Shown here: piece by piece, positions 44,518-56,100 of the stretch
Layout: each line of letters opens with the position of its first letter
Numbering within the stretch: position 1 is the stretch's first letter
Assembly (NCBI GenBank): GCA_947359465.1
Contig: OX375880.1
Coordinates: forward strand, 20,722,714-20,786,713
Origin: Metellina segmentata
Lineage: Eukaryota > Arthropoda > Arachnida > Araneae > Tetragnathidae
DNA: 64,000 bases
Direction: 5' to 3'
Program-made: the position numbers and the translations under genes
The notes under the pieces: model-generated
Database searches by the model: none
What the model saw: the letters and a program-made list of their open reading frames with translations, nothing else
What the model was told of the DNA's origin: nothing

Positions 44518-46078
44518 ACCCCAGAATTTGTTATCATTGTAAATACATTGTCATATCATATCCCAGAAATCTATTTGTCCGTGTAAATACTCACCCACAC
44601 TGTTACTAAAATGGAAATTAGAACATAGTAGTCCAAAGATATCCCTTTCTCGCTGCTCCCTCAGAACCTCAGCTGTATGGTTCAGCAATAGGTAAAAAGG
44701 GTCTTCGGATAAACTGTTTTGCACCGTGTAAAAACTCAAATATCATACACCCCAGAATTTGTTATTATTGTAAATACATTGTCACATCATATCCCAGAAA
44801 TCTATTTGTCAGTGTAAATACTCACCCACACTGTTACTAAAATGGAAATTAGAACATAGTAGTCCAAAGATATCCCCTTTCTCGCTGCTCCCTCAGAACC
44901 TGAGCTGTATGGTTCAGCAATAGGTAAAAAGGGTCTTCGGATAAACTGTTTTGCACCGTGTAAAAACTCAAATATCATACACCCCAGAATTTGTTATTAT
45001 TGTAAATACATTGTCATATCAAATCCCAGAAATCTATTTGTCAGTGTAAATACTCACCCACACTGTTACTAAAATGGAAATTAGAACATAGTAGTCCAAA
45101 GATATCCCTTTCTCGCTGCTCCCTCAGAACCTCAGCTGTATGGTTCAGCAATAGGTAAAAAGGGTCTTCAGATAAACTGTTTTGCACCGTGTAAAAACTC
45201 AAATATCATACACCCCAGAATTTGTTATTATTGTAAATACATTGTCATATCAAATCCCAGAAATCTATTTGTCACTGTAAATACTCACCCACACTGTTAC
45301 TAAAATGGAAATTAGAACATAGTAGTCCAAAGATATCCCTTTCTCGCTGCTCCCTCAGAACCTCAGCTGTATGGTTCAGCAATAGGTAAAAAGGGTCTTC
45401 AGATGAATTGTTTTGCACCGTGTAAAAACTCAAATATCATACACCCCAGAATTTGTTATTATTGTAAATACATTGTCATATCATATCCCAGAAATCTATT
45501 TGTCAATGTAAATACTCACCCACACTGTTACTAAAATGGAAATTAGAACATAGTAGTCCAAAGATATCCCCTTTCTCGCTGCTCCCTCAGAACCTGAGCT
45601 GTATGGTTCAGCAATAGGTAAAAAGGGTCTTCGGATAAACTGTTTTGCACCGTGTAAAAACTCAAATATCATACACCCCAGAATTTGTTATTATTGTAAA
45701 TACATTGTCATATCATATCCCAGAAATCTATTTGTCAGTGTAAATACTCACCCACACTGTTACTAAAATGGAAATGAGAAGATAGTAGTCCAAAGATATC
45801 CCCTTTCTCGCTGCTCCCTCAGAACCTGAGCAGTATGGTTCAGCAATAGGTAAAAAGGGTCTTCGGATAAACTTTTGCACCATGTAAAAACTAAAATATC
45901 ATACACCCCAGAATTTGTTATTATTGTAAATACATTGTCATATCATATCCCAGAAATCTATTTGTCAGTGTAAATACTCACCCACACTGTTACTAAAATG
46001 GAAATTAGAACATAGTTGTCCAAAGATATCCCCTTTCTCGCTGCAACCTCAGAACCTGAGCTGTATGGTTCAGCAATA
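44518..46078 (+). repeat. 230-232-bp tandem repeat inside the Helitron, about seven copies
   Basis: Units start with CCCCAGAATTTGTTATTATT near 44519, 44750, 44982, 45213, 45444, 45676 and 45906. Spacing is 230-232 bp because single bases vary (for example CCCTTTCTCG versus CCCCTTTCTCG). Each contains CACCCACACTGTTACTAAAA and GGTTCAGCAATAGGTAAAAA. The last unit is cut at CAGCAATA and passes into the Helitron 3' region. The same unit, in opposite orientation, forms the array at 50311-64000. Confidence 0.95.
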
Positions 46079-46260
46079 CAAAATCAGATCAATTTTCAGG
46101 TCTATGTAGACTAAATAGGGCACATTTTAAGCTAGACTAAAGAATTGTAGTGTCCGATGGGCGAGCGGAGCGAGCTCGGATCGCGAAGCGATCCGGAGGG
46201 AACTGCTTGCAGTTCCGGGGGTTGGCGAGCGTTAGCGAGCATGGGACGTCAGCCCCCTAG
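46079..46260 (+). mobile_element. Helitron 3' terminal region with palindromes
   Basis: The region contains GGGCGAGCGGAGCGAGCTCG, CGGATCGCGAAGCGATCCG, GGAACTGCTTGCAGTTCC and GGCGAGCGTTAGCGAGC, then GCCCCCTAG. Such hairpins mark the end of rolling-circle transposition in Helitrons. The mirror image at 50125-50310 is almost identical over its full length, including the bases joining it to the tandem repeats. Confidence 0.9.
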
Positions 46261-46299
46261 TGATTTCTGAATTCTGTATGTCTCTATTTACCAATTTTG

Positions 46300-46851
46300 A
46301 CAAATGTGACAACTGTTTTCAAGTTGGCAGACGAAGTAGCTGATTTTATAGCTAAACCTAAGTTGTGGGGACGGCGCGTGAACATTTAGACATGTTTCAG
46401 ACATTATAGGGTATTTTAGGCGAGACTGAGCCTAAACATTCATTCTCCCAGTTTGTGCACGATCACCTGCCTTTGCTTTTAAAAGAGTTCGAGCGCTACT
46501 TCCCATTCACAAAAGACCCACGAACTTGTAAGGAATGGATCCGCGACCCATTTGTCAACAAATCAGGCGAATTTAGCCTGTCTGTGCAAGAAGAAGATCA
46601 ACTGCTGGAGATTGCAAATGAAGGCGGCCTTAAAACTACGTTCGAGACAACAACTTTGCCGGTGTTCTGGATTAAAGTCATGGCGGAGTACTCTGAGATT
46701 GCCACCACAGCACTTAAATCCCTATTGCCATTTCCAACAACCTATCTGTGTGAAGTGGGGTTTTTTGCAGTGACAGCTACCAAAACAAAACAACGGAATA
46801 AACTGGACCTAAACAACACACTTCGGGTGTCATTGTTTCCAATTACCCCCA
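46300..46851 (+). pseudogene. hAT transposase C-terminal part of the 9-kb element
   Basis: The frames contain LADEVADFIAKPKLWGRRVN, then after breaks FVHDHLPLLLKEFERYFPF, WIRDPFVNKSGEF and the hAT dimerisation motif LLPFPTTYLCEVGFFAVTAT, ending in NNTLRVSLFPITP. They resemble SCAND3/ZBED5-like hAT transposases. A SINE interrupts the frame after PITP. The N-terminal two thirds are missing, lost before or by the Helitron insertion. Confidence 0.82.
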
Positions 46852-47135
46852 ATCGGAAGGTTCCTGGTTCGAATCCGGGCCCGGGCATGGATGTTTGTAA
46901 ACGTAGTGTAGAGGCGGCTGGATCACCTTAAATCTGTCGTGGTCGAAAGTCCTCACGTTGGGTTGGCGTGGAAGTTTGGAGAGTGCGGTGCCAGCTCAGA
47001 TGTTGCTTCGTCATCTGACCCTGGTTCAAAATTACGATATGTTGTCCTCGGATCTTCCCCTTAAGGGACTGATCCCAGACCGTTGTCAATAGCCCGTTGT
47101 GTTGCTCTAGTACGACGTTAACTAAAAAATGACCT
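46852..47135 (+). mobile_element. 5'-truncated SINE in the hAT right arm
   Basis: The copy begins within the tRNA-like head at ATCGGAAGGTTCCTGG, has a good B-box GGTTCGAATCC, the full body and the end GTACGACGTTAACTAAA. Flanking ATTACCCCCA (46842-46851) and ATTACCCTCA (47136-47145) form a target duplication with one mismatch. Confidence 0.8.
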
Positions 47136-47566
47136 ATTACCCTCAGAAGAAACCATTTCGTAGCAAAGAAACAACTCTGGTTCTGGCTAAGGTTCTTAAC
47201 GATTTAAGGTGATTTAGCGTTATAGTGAGTTAAAATGATAAATCACTTTATATTCATTTTTTGGTGTAACTGTATTTTATTTTGAAGGCATGTTTAAATA
47301 CAATAAAATTAATTTAAATCAAAACAATCTAAAATATAAATAATCAACGTCCCGCCCCCCTCAGCGGGCCGTGTTAAAATTATCAAACGTTGATCCGGTC
47401 CGCGGCGATAAAAAGGTTGGGGAGCACTGATCTAAAGGACTTGCTGAGGTAGAAGACTCAAATGTGCGATGTCCAGATCAACTACTGTAGGACGATTGGC
47501 CGCTTCACTTAATTTCTTTCCAAGAACAAATCTACGAATGCAACTCAGTCCACACTTAATAGGTAA

Positions 47567-47893
47567 AGTAATGGTAATTTTTGGTTAACATCGTACTAGA
47601 GCAACACAACGGGCTATTGACGACGGTCCGGGATCAGTCCCTGAAGGGAAAGATCCGAGGCCACCTCGTAATTTTGAACCAAGGTCAGATGATGAAGCAA
47701 CACCTGAGCTGGCACCGCACTCTCCAAACTTCCACACCAACCCAACGTGAGGACTTTCGGCCACGACAGATTTAAGGTGCAGCAGCCGCCTCTACACCAT
47801 ACGCTTACAAACATCCATGCCCGGACCCGGATACGAACCAGGAACCTTCCGATTTAGAGGCTAACACCTTAACCACTATACCGGTTGGTCGGC
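47567..47893 (-). mobile_element. Full-length tRNA-derived SINE
   Basis: On the minus strand the head is GGCCGACCAACCGGTATAGT followed by GGTTAAGG and a B-box GGTTCGTATCCGGG. The body and end are as in the copy at 22242-22552. A long perfect duplication CCACACTTAATAGGTAA (47550-47566 and 47894-47910) flanks it, so this copy is young. Confidence 0.88.
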
Positions 47894-47910
47894 CCACACT
47901 TAATAGGTAA

Positions 47911-48106
47911 TTTGATAGTAATTTGGTAATTTTAGTTAACGTCATACTAGAGCTACACAACGGGCTATTGACGACGGTCCGGGATCAGTCACTTGAGTGA
48001 AAGATCCGAGGACAACACCTCGTAATTTTGAACCACGGTCAGATGACGAAACAACACCTGAGCTGGAACAATCTAACACCTTAACCTCCAGACCGGTTGC
48101 TCGGCC
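47911..48106 (-). mobile_element. SINE copy with internal deletion
   Basis: Directly beside the previous copy and in the same orientation lies a second one, from GTTAACGTCATACTAGAGCT to ACCGGTTGCTCGGCC. The middle, including the B-box, is deleted between CACCTGAGCTGGAAC and AATCTAACACC. Confidence 0.75.
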
Positions 48107-48179
48107 ATTTTTAAATGAATTTAATGGAATTTAATATTATTGTTTTCCTTTGAATGGCAAACTATAAAGAGTTGACATA

Positions 48180-48345
48180 AAATAAATTAATTTTTTCCTT
48201 GTTTTCATTTTGCGAGGAACGATTTTACGCGGACGAAAAAAACAAATAAAGTTTTTACTCGAGTTATGTAGTTCTTTTTTCTATCTCCTAGATCGTTAAA
48301 GATAGAGTAAAAATTTTAACTTGAAATCTGCGGAAAATGTTACCT
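48180..48345 (-). repeat. Dispersed repeat, minus-strand copy of 15030-15210
   Basis: The reverse complement has TTAAAATTTTTACTCTATCT, GATCTAGGAGATAGAAAAAA and TAAAAACTTTATTTGTTTTT, matching the blocks near 15090-15170. Confidence 0.6.
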
Positions 48346-49480
48346 TAGTTCGATACCTAAAAATATGTTTTTCTTTAAATAAATAATTTTTAAATTGTAA
48401 CTTTTATGTTTTTTCCCTATACAAATTTGACCTTGTGACTTTGGATAACCTAAAACTATTCGATAGGGTTGGAGCCTTTGATCAAAAGGCTCTGGGTTTT
48501 AATTTCTGATTTGTGAAAAAATGTACTTTCCATTTCTTAAGTTTGAAATCCTCTTTAAGTCGTTGGTTTCAGTCTTATTTGACGTCATGAAGTAAATAAT
48601 GACCATAGTGACAAATCAAAAGTAAACTCAAACCCAGGTACAAAACCAAAAAATTATTTCTGGATGACCAGGTCTTATCTCTCCATTTACCCCCATTTCA
48701 ATCGAATTGAGATAACGTACAATGAGAATTGCATTTAATAATTCTTTAGGATTTCTAAATCTAAATAATTTTTAATACTGAGTTAAGATATCTAGTTACA
48801 ATTTGTCATCACAAAAAAAATCTAGGAACCACAAAGTATTATTTCCCTCTCACATAGAAAGTGTGATGTTCCCGTGGATTATACCAGGTACCCAAAAATA
48901 GGAATAGGATTTAGTGTTTTTGAATTATTCATATTTTAAAAAATTTAAAGGTTACGGACATGAATTGTTTTAGACTGAAAGAAAGCGTTTTCCTTTCATA
49001 GTAAATTACTTTTGTCTAAATAAAGGATTGTTTGCTTTGAAGCGGCAATGATTTTGATTTTTCTCTATTGATATTAAAAGTGAGAATACTTTATATATAC
49101 TGAATCTTTTATAATGGAAATTTGTAATAGCTCAAGTAATAATTATAGTAATAGTATAACATATCGTACCTCGGCAATAAAAGTGACGCAACTCAAAATT
49201 GCAGAATTTGCGAAACATCAACTTAAAGTATGCTATAAAACGTATATTGAAATACTATAAGCCTTCTCTCTCTCTTTTAAATTTTAGGTAAGTATTTATG
49301 TTGGTAACTACTATTATATTCTATAGAATAGTAATATAACTCGCGGGGGCACTTCATACATATTTTTCAATGACATAACATCAAAATTTTTATTTTTTGA
49401 CCTGTGTCACTTTTGTCAGGGTGCGATATAATTCAATATAGTGCAAGCAACACCACATTTTTTCACCCTCCACCCCACCC
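48346..49480. other. No recognised feature
   Basis: AT-rich sequence without open frames of note. No terminal repeats were found. Confidence 0.4.
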
Positions 49481-49982
49481 TTGATGGCAATATTCCTCTG
49501 CGATTCGAACTGGTTTCATTCCAAGCAAGAAAGAAAGAAAATGACAGGTGGAAATATCGTGTCCCCGGTTAGTGATGTAATTAGTAACTTAACTAATGTG
49601 AATAACTTTGACATTGCCTTAAAATCCCCCATTGTAAATGACTGTAGATTTAAGTCCCAAAGTAAATGATATTACCAGCAATGATACTGCTGTAATTAAA
49701 AATAAAAGACACAATTCATCCTCTAATGACTTCAGATTCCAAAAGAAAAAAAAAACGACAAGGCCGGTAACTGTATCTCCTACTAAATATATTGTTGACA
49801 AAACTACCGTTAACAGGTTCTATCACTTATCCATTGATATGGACACAATAAACGAAAGCTGCGAACAGCAGCAGATTCCTCCCATCTTAATTACCATAAC
49901 CGATAATTACAGCACCACATTATGTCAAATAAATGAATCCTTCCCTGGAATTAAAGCCACACTCTCCGGGAAATACATTTAA
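49481..49982 (+). pseudogene. Possible LINE ORF1 (gag-like) N-terminal fragment
   Basis: Two overlapping frames joined by a shift near 49640 encode an Asn/Ser-rich N-terminus (MTGGNIVSPVSDVISNL), then a basic stretch FQKKKKTTRPVTV, and IPPILITITDNYSTTLCQIN with FPGIKATLSGKYI. The last part resembles the start of the RRM-like domain in Jockey-type gag proteins, where PPI-I--T---- and --K--L-G-YI occur. No zinc knuckle or ORF2 follows; the sequence ends about 140 bp before a Helitron end. The family assignment is tentative. Confidence 0.45.
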
Positions 49983-50124
49983 GTAAGCCCATGAAAAACC
50001 CCCTCTCCTCACTTCCCTTTCTTCTCCTTTTTTCCTTTTGTTTCATATGACTTTAATTTAATCTCCAGAGCATATTTCAAACTGATCAACTCTCTTATTT
50101 TTATGCCTAACTTATTATGTCTTA

Positions 50125-53100
50125 CTAGGGGGCTGACGCCCCCTGCTCTCTGACGCTCGCCAACCCCTGGAACTGCAAGCAGTTCCCTTCGGATCGCTTC
50201 GCGATCCGAGCTCGCTCCGCTCGCCCATCGGACACTACAATTCTTTAGTCTAGCTTAAAATGTGCCCTATTTAGTCTACATAGACCTGAAAATTGATCTG
50301 ATTATGTATTGCTGAACCATACAGCTCAGGTTCTGAGGTTGCAGCGAGAAAGGGGATATCTTTGGACAACTATGTTCTAATTTCCATTTTAGTAACAGTG
50401 TGGGTGAGTATTTACACTGACAAAGAGATTTCTGGGATTTGATATGACAATGTATTTACAATAATAACAAATTCTGGGGTGTATGATATTTGAGTTTTTA
50501 CACGGTGCAAAACAGTTTATCCGAAGACCCTTTTTACCTATTGCTGAACCATACAGCTCAGGTTCTGAGGGAGCAGCGAGAAAGGGGATATCTTTGGACT
50601 ACTATGTTCTAATTTCCATTTTAGTAACAGTGTGGGTGAGTATTTACACTGACAAATAGATTTCTGGGATATGATATGACAATGTATTTACAATAATAAC
50701 AAATTCTGGGGTGTATGATATTTGAGTTTTTACACGGTGCAAAACAGTTTATCCGAAGACCCTTTTTACCTATTGCTGAACCATACAGCTCAGGTTCTGA
50801 GGTTGCAGCGAGAAAGGGGATATCTTTGGACTACTATGTTCTAATTTCGATTTTAGTAACAGTGTGGGTGAGTATTTACACTGACAAATAGATTTCTGGG
50901 ATATGATATGACAATGTATTTACAATAATAACAAATTCTGGGGTGTATGATATTTGAGTTTTTACACGGTGCAAAACAGTTTTTCCGAAGACCCTTTTTA
51001 CCTATTGCTGAACCATACAGCTCAGGTTCTGAGGTTGCAGCGAGAAAGGGGATATCTTTGGACTACTATGTTCTAATTTCCATTTTAGTAACAGTGTGGG
51101 TGAGTATTTACACTGACAAATAGATTTCTGGGATATGATATGACAATGTATTTACAATAATAACAAATTCTGGGGTGTATGATATTTGAGTTTTTACACG
51201 GTGATAAACAGTTTATCCGAAGACCCTTTTTACCTATTGCTGAACCATACAGCTGAGGTTCTGAGGGAGCAGCGAGAAAGGGGATATCTTTGGACTACTA
51301 TGTTCTAATTTCCATTTTAGTAACAGTGTGGGTGAGTATTTACACTGACAAATAGATTTCTGGGATATGATATGACAATGTATTTACAATAATAACAAAT
51401 TCTGGGGTGTATGATATTTGAGTTTTTACACGGTGCAAAACAGTTTATCCGAAGACCCTTTTTACCTATTGCTGAACCACACAGATCAGGTTCTGAGGGA
51501 GCAGCGAGAAAGGGGATATCTTTGGACTACTATGTTCTAATTTCCATTTTAGTAACAGTGTGGGTGAGTATTTACACTGACAAATAGATTTCTGGGATAT
51601 GATATGACAATGTATTTACAATAATAACAAATTCTGGGGTGTATGATATTTGAGTTTTTACACGGTGCAAAACAGTTTTTCCGAAGACCCTTTTTACCTA
51701 TTGCTGAACCATACAGCTCAGGTTCAGAGGTTGCAGCGAGAAAGGGGATATCTTTGGACTACTATGTTCTAATTTCCATTTTAGTAACAGTGTGGGTGAG
51801 TATTTACACTGACAAATAGATTTCTGGGATATGATATGACAATGTATTTACAATAATAACAAATTCTGGGGTGTATGATATTTGAGTTTTTACACGGTGC
51901 TAAACAGTTTATCCGAAGACCCTTTTTACCTATTGCTGAACCATACAGCTGAGGTTCTGAGGGAGCAGCGAGAAAGGGGATATCTTTGAACTACTATGTT
52001 CTAATTTCCATTTTAGTAACAGTGTGGGTGAGTATTTACACTGACAAATAGATTTCTGGGATATGATATGACAATGTATTTACAATAATAACAAATTCTG
52101 GGGTGTATGATATTTGAGTTTTTACACGGTGCAAAACAGTTTATCCGAAGACCCTTTTTACCTATTGCTGAACCACACAGATCAGGTTCTGAGGGAGCAG
52201 CGAGAAAGGGGATATCATTGGACTACTATGTTCTAATTTCCATTTTAGTAACAGTGTGGGTGAGTATTTACACTGACAAATAGATTTCTGGGATATGATA
52301 TGACAATGTATTTACAATAATAACAAATTCTGGGGTGTATGATATTTGAGTTTTTACACGGTGCAAAACAGTTTATCCGAAGACCCTTTTTACCTATTGC
52401 TGAACCATACAGCTCAGGTTCTGAGGTTGCAGCGAGAAAGGGGATATCTTTGGACTACTATGTTCTAATTTCCATTTTAGTAACAGTGTGGGTGAGTATT
52501 TACACTGACAAATAGATTTCTGGGATATGTAATGACAATGTATTTACAATAATAACAAATTCTGGGGTTTATGATATTTGAGTTTTTACACGGTGCAAAA
52601 CAGTTTTTCCGAAGACCCTTTTTACCTATTGCTGAACCATACAGCTCAGGTTCTGAGGTTGCAGCGAGAAAGGGGATATCTTTGGACTACTATGTTCTAA
52701 TTTCCATTTTAGTAACAGTGTGGGTGAGTATTTACACTGACAAATAGATTTCTGGGATATGATATGACAATGTATTTACAATAATAACAAATTCTGGGGT
52801 GTATGATATTTGAGTTTTTACACGGTGATAAACAGTTTATCCGAAGACCCTTTTTACCTATTGCTGAACCATACAGCTGAGGTTCTGAGGGAGCAGCGAG
52901 AAAGGGGATATCTTTGGACTACTATGTTCTAATTTCCATTTTAGTAACAGTGTGGGTGAGTATTTACACTGACAAATAGATTTCTGGGATATGATATGAC
53001 AATGTATTTACAATAATAACAAATTCTGGGGTGTATGATATTTGAGTTTTTACACGGTGCAAAACAGTTTATCCGAAGACCCTTTTTACCTATTGCTGAA

Positions 53101-56100
53101 CCACACAGATCAGGTTCTGAGGGAGCAGCGAGAAAGGGGATATCTTTGGACTACTATGTTCTAATTTCCATTTTAGTAACAGTGTGGGTGAGTATTTACA
53201 CTGACAAATAGATTTCTGGGATATGATATGACAATGTATTTACAATAATAACAAATTCTGGGGTGTATGATATTTGAGTTTTTACACGGTGCAAAACAGT
53301 TTTTCCGAAGACCCTTTTTACCTATTGCTGAACCATACAGCTCAGGTTCTGAGGTTGCAGCGAGAAAGGGGATATCTTTGGACTACTATGTTCTAATTTC
53401 CATTTTAGTAACAGTGTGGGTGAGTATTTACACTGACAAATAGATTTCTGGGATATGATATGACAATGTATTTACAATAATAACAAATTCTGGGGTGTAT
53501 GATATTTGAGTTTTTACACGGTGCTAAACAGTTTATCCGAAGACCCTTTTTACCTATTGCTGAACCATACAGCTGAGGTTCTGAGGGAGCAGCGAGAAAG
53601 GGGATATCTTTGAACTACTATGTTCTAATTTCCATTTTAGTAACAGTGTGGGTGAGTATTTACACTGACAAATAGATTTCTGGGATATGATATGACAATG
53701 TATTTACAATAATAACAAATTCTGGGGTGTATGATATTTGAGTTTTTACACGGTGCAAAACAGTTTATCCGAAGACCCTTTTTACCTATTGCTGAACCAC
53801 ACAGATCAGGTTCTGAGGGAGCAGCGAGAAAGGGGATATCTTTGGACTACTATGTTCTAATTTCCATTTTAGTAACAGTGTGGGTGAGTATTTACACTGA
53901 CAAATAGATTTCTGGGATATGATATGACAATGTATTTACAATAATAACAAATTCTGGGGTGTATGATATTTGAGTTTTTACACGGTGCAAAACAGTTTAT
54001 CCGAAGACCCTTTTTACCTATTGCTGAACCATACAGCTCAGGTTCTGAGGGAGCAGCGAGAAAGGGGATATCATTGGACTACTATGTTCTAATTTCCATT
54101 TTAGTAAGAGTGTGGGTGAGTATTTACACTGACAAATAGATTTCTGGGATATGATATGACAATGTATTTACAATAATAACAAATTCTGGGGTGTATGATA
54201 TTTGAGTTTTTTCACGGTGCAAAACAGTTTATCCGAAGACCCTTTTTACCTATTGCTGAACCATACAGCTCAGGTTCTGAGGTTGCAGCGAGAAAGGGGA
54301 TATCTTTGGACTACTATGTTCTAATTTCCATTTTAGTAACAGTGTGGGTGAGTATTTACACTGACAAATAGATTTCTGGGATATGTAATGACAATGTATT
54401 TACAATAATAACAAATTCTGGGGTTTATGATATTTGAGTTTTTACACGGTGCAAAACAGTTTTTCCGAAGACCCTTTTTACCTATTGCTGAACCATACAG
54501 CTCAGGTTCTGAGGTTGCAGCGAGAAAGGGGATATCTTTGGACTACTATGTTCTAATTTCCATTTTAGTAACAGTGTGGGTGAGTATTTACACTGACAAA
54601 TAGATTTCTGGGATATGATATGACAATGTATTTACAATAATTACAAATTCTGGGGTGTATGATATTTGAGTTTTTACACGGTGCAAAACAGTTTTTCCGA
54701 AGACCCTTTTTACCTATTGCTGAACCATACAGCTCAGGTTCTGAGGTTGCAGCGAGAAAGGGGATATCTTTGGACTACTATGTTCTAATTTCCATTTTAG
54801 TAACAGTGTGGGTGAGTATTTACACTGACAAATAGATTTCTGGGATTTGATATGACAATGTATTTACAATAATAACAAATTCTGGGGTGTATGATATTTG
54901 AGTTTTTACACGGTGCAAAACAGTTTTTACGAAGACCCTTTTTACCTATTGCTGAACCATACAGCTCAGGTTCTGAGGTTGCAGCGAGAAAGGGGATATC
55001 TTTGGACTACTATGTTCTAATTTCCATTTTAGTAACAGTGTGGGTGAGTATTTACACTGACAAATAGATTTCTGGGATATGATATGACAATGTATTTACA
55101 ATAATAACAAATTCTGGGGTGTATGATATTTGAGTTTTTACACGGTGCAAAACAGTTTTTCCGAAGACCCTTTTTACCTATTGCTGAACCATACAGCTCA
55201 GGTTCTGAGGTTGCAGCGAGAAAGGGGATATCTTTGGACTACTATGTTCTAATTTCCATTTTAGTAACAGTGTGGGTGAGTATTTACACTGACAAATAGA
55301 TTTCTGGGATTTGATATGACAATGTATTTACAATAATAACAAATTCTGGGGTGTATGATATTTGAGTTTTTACACGGTGCTAAACAGTTTATCCGAAGAC
55401 CCTTTTTACCTATTGCTGAACCATACAGCTGAGGTTCTGAGGGAGCAGCGAGAAAGGGGATATCTTTGGACTACTATGTTCTAATTTCCATTTTAGTAAC
55501 AGTGTGGGTGAGTATTTACACTGACAAATAGATTTCTGGGATATGATATGACAATGTATTTACAATAATAACAAATTCTGGGGTGTATGATATTTGAGTT
55601 TTTACACGGTGCAAAACAGTTTATCCAAAAACCCTTTTTACCTATTGCTGAACCACACAGATCAGGTTCTGAGGGAGCAGCGAGAAAGGGGATATCTTTG
55701 GACTACTATGTTCTAATTTCCATTTTAGTAACAGTGTGGGTGAGTATTTACACTGACAAATAGATTTCTGGGATATGATATGACAATGTATTTACAATAA
55801 TAACAAATTCTGGGGTGTATGATATTTGAGTTTTTACACGGTGCAAAACAGTTTTTCCGAAGACCCTTTTTACCTATTGCTGAACCATACAGCTCAGGTT
55901 CTGAGGTTGCAGCGAGAAAGGGGATATCTTTGGACTACTATGTTCTAATTTCCATTTTAGTAACAGTGTGGGTGAGTATTTACACTGACAAATAGATTTC
56001 TGGGATATGATATGACAATGTATTTACAATAATAACAAATTCTGGGGTGTATGATATTTGAGTTTTTACACGGTGCTAAACAGTTTATCCGAAGACCCTT

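Larger units (their letters stand above)
38627..46260 (+). mobile_element. Autonomous-type Helitron with internal tandem repeats
   Basis: The 5' end is TCTA, interrupted by a mariner, then TATAATACGCTTATGCGTGG; with the mariner removed it matches the 5' end at 33979. The 3' end is GCCCCCTAG at 46260 followed by T, and A precedes the 5' TC, as expected. Inside are an N-terminal zinc-finger-like region, a Rep HUH nuclease, a Pif1-like helicase, about seven 232-bp tandem repeats and a palindromic 3' region. Two frameshifts inactivate the coding region in this copy. It sits in the hAT element between TTCAATTA and TGATTTCT. Confidence 0.9.
38417..47429 (+). mobile_element. hAT element containing a Helitron, a mariner and a SINE
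   Basis: The left end CAGTGGTCCCCAACC and right end GGTTGGGGAGCACTG are inverted repeats. The perfect 8-bp duplication ATCTAAAG (38409-38416 and 47430-47437) brackets 9,013 bp. Inner ends GGACCGATACCGGTCCGTGG and CCGGTCCGCGGCG are also related. After subtracting the inserted Helitron and SINE, little more than 1 kb of hAT sequence remains: a short left arm and a right arm with the C-terminal part of the transposase. Confidence 0.92.

Noticed and set aside
44551..44739. 62-codon minus-strand open frame after the helicase
   Set aside because: It lies within the 232-bp tandem repeats and is broken in the other units.
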